Shown one piece after another: positions 45,901 through 60,400 of a stretch of DNA of 64,000 nucleotides. The stretch comes from CAZRGV01 sp964599655 (GTDB taxonomy: Bacteria > Planctomycetota > Planctomycetia > Isosphaerales > Isosphaeraceae), in contig CAZRGV010000001.1 of the NCBI GenBank assembly GCA_964599655.1, positions 62,001 through 126,000 of the forward strand, in the 5' to 3' direction. Under the pieces are notes generated by a model. The model saw only the letters and a list, made by a program, of their open reading frames with translations, searched no databases and was not told the DNA's origin. The translations under genes and the position numbers were made by a program. Within the stretch, counting starts at the first letter, position 1. Each line of letters opens with the position of its first letter.

Positions 45901-47210
45901 CCCAAGTCGGAGACGAACACGCTTCCCGCGTACGTCGGCGGGATGGGAGACACGGTGGTCGCGGTCGTGAGGCTTCCGGGTGTGACTGTGGCCCCGTAGG
46001 AGAAGTAACCGTACTGATCGTAGGCGATGTCCTGGAACCGGCGGAAGTCGGTCGGCAAGGCGCCAACCGAATCGACGCCCGAGGGTGCGGTTGCGGTCGG
46101 CTGCGTGGTGATGGTCGGCACGTCGGCGGCCGGGACCGGGTTGGGAACGATCTGACCATTGCCGATCAGGAGTTCGCCCTGCAGACCCTGGACGCCGCTG
46201 AGACCGGGAGCCGGCGGAAGTCCCGCGGTGCCGGGCTGGCCGAAGTCGGTGAACGCGGAGTAGACCGGCGAAGTGTAGATCGCGTTGGCCGAGGTGAGGC
46301 CCACTTGCGGGCCGAAGGTCAACGGCGTCGATCGAACCCCTTGCTGGGCGTTCGGTCCCGACACGTCCTGTCCAGGCCGGAAAACGTTGGCGTCGAAGAA
46401 CAGGACGTTATCGCCACCGGACGGATTGGCATCTCCGACAAACAGGCCTCGGAGGAACGAGAGCTGCTCGGCCGGCGGCGTCAGGATGGCCGACGGCTGG
46501 AAGGTCAAGTTCTGGGCGTTCTGTCCATCCGGGAACCGGATGTACAGCCCCATGAATGTTCCGTCGGGAGCGATCCGATAAACCGCGTTCTTAAGAGGGT
46601 CGGTCTGGCTCAGCGACGTAACGAACATCGAGGGCTTACCGTCGAAGATTCCCTCCGGATCAAAGCTGATGTCGTACCAGTTCACCAGGCCCGTCGATGG
46701 GAGCGAACCGTTGCCCGGAGGGGCACCCGGATCGATCTGGTTGAGAACCGTGTTCAGGTCGAAGAACACGCTCGACTTGCCCGTCGCGGGGTCGACCCGG
46801 TAAATGACGCCCGGGCGGTTAATGGGCGCTGGCAAGCCAGGGGCCCGGAAGTTTGGATCCGCATTGGCCCCGGCGCCTCGAGAGATCGCGTACACAGCAT
46901 TGCCGAAGACGCCGCCAGGACCAGCCTGGATGCGAACCTGGTCGCCACCGAAGGCGGCCACCGAAGTCAGCTCGGCCACCGACGTGAATCCCGCCGCGCT
47001 GTTGGCGGATGGAGTCGTCGAGATCGAGACCGTTCCCAGGTTTTGATTGGTCGGGTTGGCGGCCGCGGTGAAGGTCGCCACATTGACCGTTGTTGGGATA
47101 AACGGGGCCAGAAGCTGCCGCTCTTCCAACTGCAGCAGGGCCTCGATTTGAACTTGGCGACGCTTCCGCCGCGCCGGGCCACGCGCCTGCGGTCGGGAAG
47201 GGTGAGACAT
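42947..47210 (-). CDS. Very large exported subtilase with planctomycete LEERQLLA motif, split by an assembly gap
   Basis: About 1,420 aa, interrupted by 104 N at 45351-45454. ATG 47210 has GAGGAG eight bases upstream. The N-terminus is basic (ARRKRRQ) and then LLQLEERQLLAPF, the planctomycete export-associated motif. A ~550-residue beta-propeller-like domain follows (FDPEGIFDGKP; TLYAADADGIW). After the gap comes an S8 subtilase core: LGHGTETAG (catalytic His) and GGTSLSSAMV (catalytic Ser; the usual Pro of GTSMAxP is Ala-Met). The Asp motif falls in the gap. An EF-hand-like loop DSNHNGLITAQEL lies near 44120-44150, then a Gly/Ser/Thr-rich linker and a basic C-terminal helix. It would be cell-surface or secreted. 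The frame is kept only if the gap is 103 or 106 bases. Confidence 0.8.
45351..45454. other. Assembly gap (104 N) inside the subtilase gene
   Basis: A run of 104 N separates the propeller half from the catalytic half. Frame conservation requires a true length of 103, 106 or another value leaving remainder 1 on division by 3. The subtilase Asp motif is expected here. Confidence 0.95.
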
Positions 47211-47699
47211 TCCGTTATCTCCTCTGGCGGGACTCGTCCATCCTGAATCGAGGCCGGTTCCCCCGGCAAACTCCGTATCGGCCCGGCCAACGTCCTTGAT
47301 TGAGTGAAACCCAATGCGCACCGAAATTGCTAGCGCGACCGGTAGGCACGGACCGATTGCTCTTGACTCTCAAAATCGGACGAACCCCGCCCCGAAGATC
47401 AACCATTCCGACCGGAACGGCCAGGCATTCGGAGTTCGCGGTCCGAATCGGAGTTAGGCGCGTCAGTGGGAGTGCGATCCGACCACGAGCGAGGTCGTCG
47501 GGAATGGGGGCGGTTTCTGGAAGCTCGCAGAGTGAGGGGTCGGAATCCGAAATCCAAAGCAGACAGGAGTTTGGGGGAGGATCAACGAACGATGGAAAGC
47601 CGCATCGCGAAGCCCTTACCTCGTTTCGGACTCGCCGCTCGACATCACGAACCGCTCGAAGACCCGATCGTGACACTTTTGGCGCGTCAAGGCAAACCA
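47211..47699. other. 489-bp intergenic region upstream of the subtilase gene
   Basis: This lies between the subtilase start and the hairpin at 47700. No convincing gene was found. It must carry the subtilase promoter; a TTGACT at about 47366 (plus strand) is not paired with a -10. Small frames on the plus strand lack ribosome sites. Confidence 0.5.
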
Positions 47700-47758
47700 C
47701 AATCGCGAAAGCTCCGTGAATCGGCCCACATGGACCGAGTCCGGAGCTTTCGCGATTG
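47700..47758 (-). terminator. Large 17-bp hairpin with an inner stem after the DUF3467 gene
   Basis: Perfect 17-bp arms (47700-47716 and 47742-47758) enclose a 25-nt loop that forms a second, one-mismatch stem. It lies 58 bp past the stop of the DUF3467 gene (47817) on the minus strand, where it is followed by a modest T-stretch. A likely strong terminator; a regulatory RNA structure is an alternative. Confidence 0.7.
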
Positions 47759-47816
47759 GTAGAGAGATCCATCCCGGGAACGCGGACCTGGAGAGGGCCC
47801 GGTCCTCGGACGCTCG

Positions 47817-48205
47817 TTATTCCACGATGCCCTGAGGGCCGACGGCGCCACCAGGTCGAGCCCCTTGCGCCTGTTGGAACGAACCGGCGCGGCGACGAAC
47901 GTCGAGCTCGATCGAGCCAAACGTCGATTCGTGACGCTGGATCGTCATACCCANNNNNNNNNNGCCGTGAGCAGCCGTTTGGCCGTATAGAAATTCATCA
48001 CGATCCGTTGGATCGCCTTGACATCCTGACGGCCCTGGGCAAAGGGCTGCGGATTTAGGCCGAAATCGAGAATCACTTCTTCCGGAGTCGCGGTCACCCG
48101 GCAGAAGTTCGAATATGACGGCACGGTCCCGGAGTCATCAACAAACACCTCGGTCTGCTGGGCTTGGGGCTGCTGCGGTGCCTCTTTCGTCTCACCTTCG
48201 GACAT
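47817..48205 (-). CDS. DUF3467 protein, split by a short assembly gap
   Basis: A small cytoplasmic protein of the DUF3467 family. It starts MSEGETKEAPQQ and has PSYSNFCRVTATPEEVILDF then RIVMNFYTAKRLLT, matching the family pattern of an N-terminal strand and a helix ending AKRLL. After the ten N at 47954-47963 the expected C-terminus follows as GMTIQRHESTFGSIELDV and a Gln/Gly-rich tail to the TAA at 47817-47819. The frame is kept with 2 real bases (or 5, 8), giving about 126 aa and reading AKRLLTALGMTIQ. The function is unknown; it is related in fold to small regulatory or chaperone-like proteins. It lies 110 bp after waaA on the same strand. Confidence 0.82.
47954..47963. other. Assembly gap (10 N) inside the DUF3467 gene
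   Basis: Ten N replace what the frame and family pattern suggest are only about 2 real bases, so the length is a placeholder. Confidence 0.93.
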
Positions 48206-48315
48206 GACGTTCTCCCGACTGGCGTGGTCCTGAACAATCGTGGACCAGGCGCGCGGATGGAACCGCTTCCATGGCCCAGCTCGTCGCGCCAGTCTGACGT
48301 AACCGCGTGTTCCAA

Positions 48316-49623
48316 TCAAGCGGGATTTTCGGCAATTGCCGATCCTACCAGACGATCGAGCTCGGCCAGGGTGCGCGCCGACGCGCCGTTCTGGGCCAGA
48401 ACAAAGGCTCTTCCGGACGCACCACGCGCCGACGCGGTTTCTGGATCGTCGAGATCCTCGATCAACGCCCGAGTCAATTCGGCCGCGTCGGCCACGCGAC
48501 GGGCGCCCCCTCTTGAGAGTAGGCCCTCGACGGCATCCTTGAAGTTCGACGTGTACGGGCCGAACAGGATCGACGCTCCATAAGCGGCCGGTTCCATCAT
48601 GTTCTGGCCGTTCCGTCCCGGGTAAAGACTTCCGCCAACGAAGGCGACATCCGCAAGGCCCCAGACGCTGGAAAGCTCGCCAATCGTGTCGATCAGGTAA
48701 ACCGGTGGCGTCGGCGAATGACCCTGCCGGTCTCGGGTGCGGCTCCTTCGGACCACGGTTTCTCCTTGATCCTGGAGCCAAGTCGCGATTTTTTCGAAGC
48801 GTTCCTGATGGCGAGGGACGAGGACGAGCCGGAGTCTTGGGTGTTTCTTCCGAGCGGCTCGATAGGCCTCCAGGGCGGCGGCTTCCTCTCCTTCCATGGT
48901 GCTGCCCGCGACGAAGACGATATCCGCCGGCGAAAGTCCAAGCTCGCGTCGCAACGCGACGGTCCTGGGATTGTCACGATCGGCTTCCAGGCCATCGTAC
49001 TTCACGGAGCCCGTGACCCGGACTCGGTCGTTCGGGACACCAAGGTCAATGAACCTCGCGGCGTACTCATCGGTCTGCGCGGCCACGGTATCGAGCCGCC
49101 ACATGGTCGGTCCGAGGGCCCACCGGATCTTACGATAACCACGGTGGCTTCGCTCGCTTAGCCGACCGTTGACCACCGCGACCCTCGCTCCGGATCGCTT
49201 TGCCTCGGCGATCAGGTTGGGCCAGAGTTCCAGCTCGACAAGGGCCAGCACCGTCGGACGCACCCGTTCCACCGCCCGCCGGACCGCCCAGGTGAAATCG
49301 AGCGGAACGTAGAAGGTCAACAGATCGGGATAGTCTCGCCTGGCGACCGAGAGCCCGGTGTGGGTGGTCGTCGAGACCACAATTTCCCACCCCGGCCGTC
49401 GTCTAGCCAGTTCCTCGACCATCGGTCGCAGCAACTTCACCTCTCCGACGCTGACGGCGTGGAACCAGAGGCAAGGGCGAGTACCAATCCGACGAGGCGC
49501 CCGACCCAAAAACTTGGCGGCCCAGCCATCGCGGTACTTGCCCGTGCGCCACGCCTGATAGATCAGGACCGGGGCCCACGTTATGAGCAAGACGAGATAA
49601 ATCAGGTCGAGAAGATAGGGCAT
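48316..49623 (-). CDS. waaA: 3-deoxy-D-manno-octulosonic acid (Kdo) transferase
   Basis: A 435-aa GT30 enzyme. It attaches Kdo from CMP-Kdo to lipid A at the inner membrane, the first core step of LPS. An N-terminal membrane anchor lies at ~1-25 (YLLDLIYLVLLITWAPVLIY). Then come WFHAVSVGEVKLLRPMVEEL, STTTHTGLSVARRDY, ALVELELWPNLIAEAK (the catalytic Glu region) and the C-terminal nucleotide half with VGGSLYPGRNGQNMMEPAAYG. ATG 49623 has AAGGA eight bases upstream; 56 extra residues from 49791 are not family-like. It suggests that the organism makes LPS-like lipid A. Confidence 0.93.
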   Translation of the reverse strand: MPYLLDLIYLVLLITWAPVLIYQAWRTGKYRDGWAAKFLGRAPRRIGTRPCLWFHAVSVGEVKLLRPMVEELARRRPGWEIVVSTTTHTGLSVARRDYPDLLTFYVPLDFTWAVRRAVERVRPTVLALVELELWPNLIAEAKRSGARVAVVNGRLSERSHRGYRKIRWALGPTMWRLDTVAAQTDEYAARFIDLGVPNDRVRVTGSVKYDGLEADRDNPRTVALRRELGLSPADIVFVAGSTMEGEEAAALEAYRAARKKHPRLRLVLVPRHQERFEKIATWLQDQGETVVRRSRTRDRQGHSPTPPVYLIDTIGELSSVWGLADVAFVGGSLYPGRNGQNMMEPAAYGASILFGPYTSNFKDAVEGLLSRGGARRVADAAELTRALIEDLDDPETASARGASGRAFVLAQNGASARTLAELDRLVGSAIAENPA

Positions 49624-50128
49624 CGGGGGAATCCTTTCCCGGGTCGGTGCCGATCGAGGTCCATCCATGCGGGCCACTCGGGCGGGAGAGGCATCGGTGC
49701 CGCCGGACTCGAGTCGTCTTAGTCGAAGCCCCAGGATCCTGCAAGCGACGTGCCTTTGACCGGCAACGAATGGCACATGAGGCGCTTCCACGGTCGGACC
49801 GATCGGGGCGGTCGATCGATCCGACCGCGAATCGAACGGCTGCTGAACGCCGGAGTGACGGGCGATCCGAACGCGAAAAGCGTGCGTCGCACGTCTCGGA
49901 GTGTCCTGTTATGTAGCTGAGAATCCTCAGTTTACGTACAAGGATTGACTCAGAGCACGAAGAGATTCACGCCCGGTTCGAGGGATTCTGTCGCGTGCTC
50001 CCTCGTTGAGGGCAGAGGGAGAGACCGCAAGGCCGATCGCCTTTTGGAAATCCTTGTCGAGCACGGCCGTGCCGTGGCCCTGGATTGTCATTTCTGACGA
50101 TCGGCGGTCGCGATCCGCGGTAATCCTT
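49624..50128. other. 505-bp intergenic region
   Basis: This lies between the waaA start and the secA stop. No gene was found; a plus-strand frame at 49647-49916 lacks a ribosome site and homology. It must carry the waaA promoter, which could not be placed. Confidence 0.5.
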
Positions 50129-53761
<3,633 letters not shown>

Positions 53762-53820
53762 GGCCTTCCTTCGCCCAACCTCGGGCCTGGTCCTTACGAT
53801 CTAAGTCGCGTAAACCACCA

Positions 53821-53849
53821 AGATTAGATCGATCGTGAAAAACGGTCAA
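53821..53849 (-). promoter_or_regulatory. secA: Sigma70-type promoter for secA
   Basis: On the minus strand: -35 TTGACC (53849-53844), a 17-nt spacer and -10 TAATCT (53826-53821). Transcription would begin near 53814, about 53 nt before ATG 53761. This is the best-matching promoter found in the window. Confidence 0.65.
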
Positions 53850-54046
53850 GCCGACCCGCGCGGCAAAACCGATCCGCGATCCACATTACTCATGGGACGC
53901 TTAACCCGGACGGTCTCGCCCGTTCTTTAGAGGGGAGCTGGAGACGTCGGTCGAGGATTCCGAATTGCTTCGTCGGCGTCTGATCATCCATTCGAAGCAG
54001 ATGGGTTCCGGGTTCGAGGCAAATCCGATCGATCACGAGGTCGTTC

Positions 54047-55417
54047 TCAGGGGAGGGCCGTCCGGTCCGCTGATCTCCTTTCCTTGCTTGGACTTCCAAG
54101 AGGCTGGGTTCGTTTCGTTTTCCAATTCCCGGACACCGTGTCAGGGGCGATTCGCCACGATCGGAATGCTATTGCGTGCATCCACTTGTCTGGAACGGTA
54201 TCTGAGGAGCCAAGACGGCTTACGTTGCCGAAGAGCAGCAGAGTCCAGAGTCCGAGTAGGAGAAAGTTCCGGACATTTAGAGCCAGGATGGCGGTCAGGT
54301 CGAACGACACCAGTCGGTTGGCACCCCAGGGGTAGAGGAGCGTGGTGAGCAGACAAAGGATCAGCGTAAGCATCCGTGCTCTGCGGCCCATTCGTCCCTG
54401 AGTCGCCGCGATAAACGGAAGGCACCACAGGAGATACTGCGGCGATAGGACCTTTCCGAAGGCGATGAAGCCAAGAATCGCCGCCCCGGCCCAACGCATG
54501 GGGTCGGAAAGCCGCGCGCGCCAGGCGCGTGCGAACACGAGGACGAGTGCCAGAACCTGGAGCGGAAAGGCCATCGCGGCGAGGGCGGAAGCGCCCGGCG
54601 CCACGAGTTCTGTGGAACTATGAAGGAATTCGGTTCGGGCGGGCGTCTCCGACACCCTGTGCCAGAGGAGCAACAGCCCGGTCGGCAGCGAACCGATCTC
54701 CAGTCCTCGTTCGGCGTGATATCGAAGTGATCCGACGACCCTCGACCCACCAACCGTTCTCCAGGCGGCGAGGCCAGCCACAGTGAGCAGGCTCATTGTG
54801 ACAAGCCCGCGCCCTCGTCGTGAGGGGAACCGGCGGAAGTCCCAAACCAGCCCGGGGACGAGGATCGTCCCGGGAAAAATCTTCAGCAACGTGCCGGCCG
54901 CCGCGGCCATTCCGCCCCGAATCTCCCTACCAGAGAACCAGGCGGAGGCGGCGGCGAACGCCAGGCAGGCCGGAGCCAGGTCGAACCGGGAAACGGCCAG
55001 AGGGCAGAGAGTCAGGAACGATAAGGACGACCAGGCGAGGCGTCGTGGAACCGTGTCCGCTCCTTCGTGTCGAGCGATCCAGAACGCCAGGAGAATCATC
55101 GTGGCCGCCTGGAACAGGAGCATCTCGATCGCGAAGACGAGCGGGAACGGGCCGCCTTGACTCGCGATCCAGCCGGCCAACAAGAAAACCAGGACCGAGA
55201 GCGGGGGATACTCGACGAGGTAATCTCGGTAAGGAATCTCTCCCCGGAGGGCCCTGGACCCGTAGCGCTCGTACAAGCGAACGTCGTCGAGCACGCGATC
55301 CCGGCCGAGTCCTCCATAAAAGGCCGAGACTTGCGACATCTCGAGCGCAAGCAAGGACTGGACGAAGGATGCCGTCAGCGCCAGCAAGACGAGTCGATGC
55401 CTTGTTCTCGCCAGCAT
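54047..55417 (-). CDS. Polytopic GT87-like mannosyltransferase-type protein
   Basis: A 456-aa membrane protein with roughly ten transmembrane helices. Segment YRDYLVEYPPLSVLVF (acidic motif before a helix) and the later FGKVLSPQYLLWCLPF match GT87/DUF2029 polyprenol-linked glycosyltransferases of the mannosyltransferase type. It would transfer a sugar from a polyprenyl phosphate on the outer face of the inner membrane. ATG 55417 has AAGGAG about 10 nt upstream; the frame also opens at TTG 55480. It lies 59 bp after the sister glycosyltransferase gene and is probably co-transcribed with it. The exact sugar is unknown. Confidence 0.8.
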   Translation of the reverse strand: MLARTRHRLVLLALTASFVQSLLALEMSQVSAFYGGLGRDRVLDDVRLYERYGSRALRGEIPYRDYLVEYPPLSVLVFLLAGWIASQGGPFPLVFAIEMLLFQAATMILLAFWIARHEGADTVPRRLAWSSLSFLTLCPLAVSRFDLAPACLAFAAASAWFSGREIRGGMAAAAGTLLKIFPGTILVPGLVWDFRRFPSRRGRGLVTMSLLTVAGLAAWRTVGGSRVVGSLRYHAERGLEIGSLPTGLLLLWHRVSETPARTEFLHSSTELVAPGASALAAMAFPLQVLALVLVFARAWRARLSDPMRWAGAAILGFIAFGKVLSPQYLLWCLPFIAATQGRMGRRARMLTLILCLLTTLLYPWGANRLVSFDLTAILALNVRNFLLLGLWTLLLFGNVSRLGSSDTVPDKWMHAIAFRSWRIAPDTVSGNWKTKRTQPLGSPSKERRSADRTALP

Positions 55418-55476
55418 CGCGTCGATGCTCCTTGGGGGCGGTCGGACCTGGATCGACCGAAAGGTTGCAGGGTCAT

Positions 55477-57111
55477 TCAAGGAGAGGATTGCCAGGATTT
55501 TCGACGCCAGACCTCGATGGGGCCGAATGCGGCCGCTCGCTCGTATTGTCGACGGATGACCGGCTCGATCGAGGCCAACGTGAATGATCCCTTGTTTCCC
55601 GGGTTCCCGCGGATTTCGCCGGGTGACCAGACCACGATCGAGTTGGGTGTGTCTTCAAGCTGTCTTGCGAATCGGGGTTCGTCATCCGGCTTGACACGGA
55701 GCCAGGCGACTGACTCGGCGGGAAAGGCCGGCAATCGGGCGGTCGGGCCGGTCAAGGCCGGAACACCTTCGAGCGCATTAGCGATCCGGGTTTCCGGTCG
55801 GGTTGACTCTCGCAGGTAATTCAGGAGTTGACGGTAGTCGGACCAGGAATAGCGAGCGGCGAGCAAGACACCCGGATGCGTTCGATACCCCATCGGAACC
55901 GTTGCGGGCTCTTGACCAGAGCGAAGACTTGCCAACGCTTGCAGGCTCCGCGATGGGTTGGAGTAAAGGGGACGTAGTGTCGTCCCAACGGCGAGGATGA
56001 AGAGAATCATCACGAGTCGGACATGAGCGGGAATCGACCCAGTTTCCAGGATCAAGGCGGCCACGACTCCCAGATTGATTGAGGCGATGAGATGGTGGGG
56101 ATGGTCGAGATAGGCGTGGGGCGACGGGCTGATGGGCCGGTAAAGGAGAATGAGTACGAACGCCAACAGCCAGGTCCAGGAGGATCGTTGCAGCGCCGGC
56201 CCGGCGCGGGGTGTCATCAGCAGGATCGTTGTGACCAGCACGAGGTCTTTCATCGTGAGTTGTCGAATGAACTCGATCACGAAGACAGATCTCGACCATC
56301 GGTTATAGGAGCCGCCCGGTGAGACCACCCGAACGCCTCGAAGAAAGTCGGTCAAAACGCCCGACCCGATCAAGGGAAGCAACAGGAATAGAAACCAGCC
56401 CGCCACGGCCAGGTTCCATCGTGCCAGGATCGCCCCACGAGGTGGCTCGGCATCAGCCCCGTCGCGCCCAACGTCCGCCACGTGAAGGGCGATCACGGGC
56501 CAGAGTAAGATGGTCTGAGGCCGGATCGAAACTCCCATCGCGAAGAGCGGAGCGGAGATCCAACGGCCCTTGTCGCCCTGACACGACTCGGCGACGAGCA
56601 ACGCGAGGACCGTGAAGAAGGGGCCTTGCCAGTCGCGCTGGGCGACTTGCGTGTAATCAAGCTGGAGATAGTAGGCCACGAACGAGGCAAACGCGATCGC
56701 ACCCGGCAGCACGCGTCCGAAACGGTCGCGGCTCCAGCCGAGTAGCGCAAGGCCAAGAACGACGACGAACACGGCGTCGAGCGCGAAGAACGCCCAGGGT
56801 CGCCCCCAGCCCGCGAGCTTGCCGACGATCCAGAACAGGTAGATCGTGCCCGGGAAGTTGTTGCCGGCCAGGTCGCGGTAGGGCAGAAGCCCGTGTTCCC
56901 ATCCGAGGGCCATGGTGGCAAAAACGTCGTGGTCGGACCACCAGGGCCATGTGAGGTACTGAGGCAACCACGCCGCGATCTGACCCAGCGAGAGGGCGAG
57001 AATGAGACCAGAGAGGGGGCTTCCGAGCCACCAGTGACCAATCTCGTCGACCCGAAACCCCCGGACCGGGACCGGCTTGCGAACACGTCCCTCCGGACGC
57101 TGGAAGAACAC
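55477..57111 (-). CDS. Polytopic glycosyltransferase-like protein (GT39/ArnT superfamily)
   Basis: A 544-aa membrane protein. About ten transmembrane helices occur at residues ~30-400, followed by a soluble C-terminal ~130 residues (ETRIANALEGVPALTGPTAR). The first extramembrane loop has WPWWSDHDVFATMALGWEHG and LLPYRDLAGNNFPGTIY, the acidic pattern of GT-C fold enzymes. It could transfer sugars from lipid-linked donors. Start GTG 57111 is preceded by GGAGG seven bases upstream. With the GT87 gene 59 bp downstream it forms a pair, and both fit the other envelope genes here. Confidence 0.78.
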   Translation of the reverse strand: MFFQRPEGRVRKPVPVRGFRVDEIGHWWLGSPLSGLILALSLGQIAAWLPQYLTWPWWSDHDVFATMALGWEHGLLPYRDLAGNNFPGTIYLFWIVGKLAGWGRPWAFFALDAVFVVVLGLALLGWSRDRFGRVLPGAIAFASFVAYYLQLDYTQVAQRDWQGPFFTVLALLVAESCQGDKGRWISAPLFAMGVSIRPQTILLWPVIALHVADVGRDGADAEPPRGAILARWNLAVAGWFLFLLLPLIGSGVLTDFLRGVRVVSPGGSYNRWSRSVFVIEFIRQLTMKDLVLVTTILLMTPRAGPALQRSSWTWLLAFVLILLYRPISPSPHAYLDHPHHLIASINLGVVAALILETGSIPAHVRLVMILFILAVGTTLRPLYSNPSRSLQALASLRSGQEPATVPMGYRTHPGVLLAARYSWSDYRQLLNYLRESTRPETRIANALEGVPALTGPTARLPAFPAESVAWLRVKPDDEPRFARQLEDTPNSIVVWSPGEIRGNPGNKGSFTLASIEPVIRRQYERAAAFGPIEVWRRKSWQSSP

Positions 57112-57476
57112 GGTATCGCCTCCTTGCGCGGATCAGAAAACGTTCGGCGGATTGTAATGCAACGGTTCGAGAGAGTCCAACCCGGCCGTGGTCCACGCGA
57201 TCGTTGAAATGGCGAATAGCTCGGCCGGCTCGAAGCGAACAAGGTGAGGTGACCGGTGACGCGTCGATTTTGACCAATCAGACGCTTTCTATGACTTCCG
57301 CTCTCCGATACGATGTTGGTTGTGTCGTTCGTGAGGGACGACGCAATCACGGCTAAGACGGCCCCACCGCTCGTTGGGAGTGGCTGGGGCTGTTCCTGTT
57401 TCTCGCGGATCAAGAATGGATCTTATTCCGATCCGACAAGAACGTCGGCTCCGATGCCGCGCGAGGCGCCTTGACC
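57112..57476. other. 365-bp divergent intergenic region
   Basis: This lies between the glycosyltransferase gene (minus) and the patatin-like gene (plus). No gene was found. A TTGACC with a TATGAC 14 bases downstream occurs at about 57271-57296 on the plus strand, but the spacing is short, so no promoter is called. Confidence 0.45.
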
Positions 57477-60400
57477 ATGGATTCGAATACGCCATCAGTG
57501 GATTTCCAGCAGGTCAAGGATCGTGAGTTGCAGGAAATCGTCAAGCGACGATATGAGGCGGGGCTGCTGCCTCGCGACGAGCGAGACGGGGAACGGGAAA
57601 AGATCGCCAGTCAGCTTGTCGGCCTCTCGTTTTCGGGCGGGGGCATTCGATCAGCGAGCTTCAACCTCGGGCTCTTGCAAGCGCTTTATGACAAGAAGTT
57701 GCTCCGGCATGTCGATTATCTCTCAACCGTGTCCGGAGGCGGGTACACGGGGGCGTGCTTCAGCTCGATCGTGCTTCACCCCGACACCCGGCTCGAATGG
57801 GAGGTGAATGGCACCCGGCCCTCCGGCGGAAATTCCGCGGAACCCAACGAGGAGTCGCCCCAGGACGCCTTTCCGCTGGCCCAGGGCGCGGGAGGTCGTC
57901 AGCCGCCCCGTGTTCAGGAGCTCGAACACGGTGGGGCCTTCCTTGATAAGCCGTTGCTTTTCCTCAACCGCTGGTTGACCGGGGTGTTCCTGATCGGGCT
58001 CGTAACCTTCACGGGAGTGTTGGCGGTCGCGGCTCTGACAGCTTACCTTTATCGGAAGATGGACGACGTCTGGATGATGGACCTCTTCGACGTCCTCGGA
58101 TCGGCGGTCGACATCGATCGGGCGTTCTTCCCTTGCAAGGTTTGCTTCGGGGGGTGGCTACTCGCTTGGCTGGTGGCGTACTGGCGGCGAGGAAAGGACG
58201 CCGCCGGCAAGGTGGCCCGCATCTTCCTGGTGCTGACGATCATCACGTTCCTGCTCGCGCTGGCCGCGCTGGTTGGTACCGGAGACATCGACTTTAACTA
58301 CCTCAAGAAGCTTTTTGGCTACAAGCCGCCCAAGGATGAGGTCAGCAAACTGCAGGAATACGTTCAACTGGTCTTCATCGTCATCCTCGCGGTTTCCCTC
58401 CTACCCTACCTCCGGCCGAGGGAACTGATCCGGAGCGGGACCCATCCCAAGAACCCCGTCGAGGGGTGGATCTTCGCGATCGCCAGTCGCGGCCTGCTCT
58501 ACGGGCTGCCTTTGGTGCTCTTCGCCTGGATGGCGCGAGAGAACATCTCACATTACAATGAGAAGCGATTCCTCGACTATGGCGGAATCAAGGTCAGCCA
58601 TCGCTATGACCTTCAGCAAATCGAGTTTCCGGAGTGGGCGGAAACCTGGCGAACGATCGAATCTCTGGCCGAGAACCGTAATGAGCTTTGCCTACGGCTC
58701 CGTGACGAGGCGAACCGCACGAATCTTTCGAGGGTCTCTCTCTCCGACAGCGACGAAACGCTCGACCCGGCGGACAGAACCCTCCCACCGATTTCGAAGT
58801 CGCTGCTGTATCACGAGAAGTACCTGGAATTCGAGCGATCCATCCCCACCTGGCGCCGCTGGTTCTACGTGCTCTCTTACCCGTTTGAGCGACAGAATCG
58901 GTTGATCGATCAGTTGCATGTCCATGTTGGCCAACGACTGATCAAGGATGCGATCTGCCAGCATCTGAGCGATACGGTCCTTCGAGACCCCATGTTTTAC
59001 AAGGCCGCAAAGCCGACGCGACAAATCTTCGATGATGTTCCCGCTGCTGAACGAGAGGACAGACTCAAGCGTCTTGATGCTCTGATTAAGCAGGGTGAGC
59101 AACTTGGCAAGAGCGCCGTGGATCTCGGGTTCTCGTCGTGGCTTCGTACGCGTGGGGCACGCCTGAGGGAACTCCGGGCGGCAGAGGAATCCAAGGATCT
59201 CAACAAAAAAGAACAAGCAGAAGAGGTAAAGGCCGCGAGGGCCTCGTTACGCGCCGTCCTGAACGAGCGGCAAGGCCAGATGCTCTGGCTCGAAGAACAG
59301 ATTTCCCGGGTGAACTGGTCGATTCTGAAAACCTGCTTCGGCGATCAGCTCGAAGACAAGGAGAAGGTGTTTGCGACCATCGTGCAACCTCAGGACCAGA
59401 AGACCCGATGGTCCTGGTTCGTCTGGTCGGCGGTCATCTTCCTGATCCTTTCCTGCCTGGTGAATCTGAACGTCACGTCGTTGCACGGATTCTACCGGGA
59501 CGAGCTGGCGAGGATCTGGGTCACGAGCCGGCCGGGCATGGGCCGCGTGCTTCCGCTTGCGCGTCTGGAAACGACGGCCCAGGGAGCGCCCTACCACATT
59601 CTCTGCGCCACGCTGAACCTGATCGGCCGACGAGATGCCCGCGCTAAGTCGCCGACCGATATTTTCATTTTCTCGCAGGCGTTCTGCGGGTCGGAGCATA
59701 CCGGATATTTGCCGACGGAGCGATTCTCAAACGGTCGGTACGAGTTGGCCGATGCCATGGCCATCTCGGGCGCGGCACTCAGCCCGACCTATCCTCGCAA
59801 TCCGCTGCTGGCCTTCCTGTTGCTCCTGATGAACCTTCGAATGGGCCAGTGGTTGCCCAACCCGGGGCATCGACCATGGTTGCCGAAGGCGGGTATCTGG
59901 TTGCTCGAACGCTGGCCGGCGACGCCGTTACGACTGCTCTTCGGCGCGTTTCAGTCTCCGGAGCATCGCTACTACTGTTTCGTGACCGACGGCGGTCACG
60001 TGGAAAATCTTGGACTCGAACAGTTGCTCCTCCGTCGTTGCCGGCTGATCCTCGTCTCGGATGTTTCGAGTGATCCCAACTACACCTTCAGTGGTTTCCT
60101 CGAGGTGGTTCGCCGTGTTCGTTCCGATCGAGGTATCCAGATCCGTAGCATCGAGGAAACCCGCGATGGCCCCGGACTTGGGCTGGAAAAGGTCATTCCG
60201 CGTCGGGAGTCGCGGCTTACCGCGGAGGCGGAGACACGGTCGTTCGCGGCTGAACATTTTGTCCTGGCCCGGATCGAGTATCCCGAAGGCCCCTTGACGA
60301 TGAAGCGAAAAATCGAGCCGGACGAAATCGCGACTCCATCGCGCGAGTTGGAGAATCCGCAACGGTCGAACGAGCCGACCTCGGGCATCTTGATCTATAT

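Noticed and set aside
49647..49916. 90-codon plus-strand frame between waaA and secA
   Set aside because: No ribosome site, no homology, Arg-rich composition typical of shadow frames.
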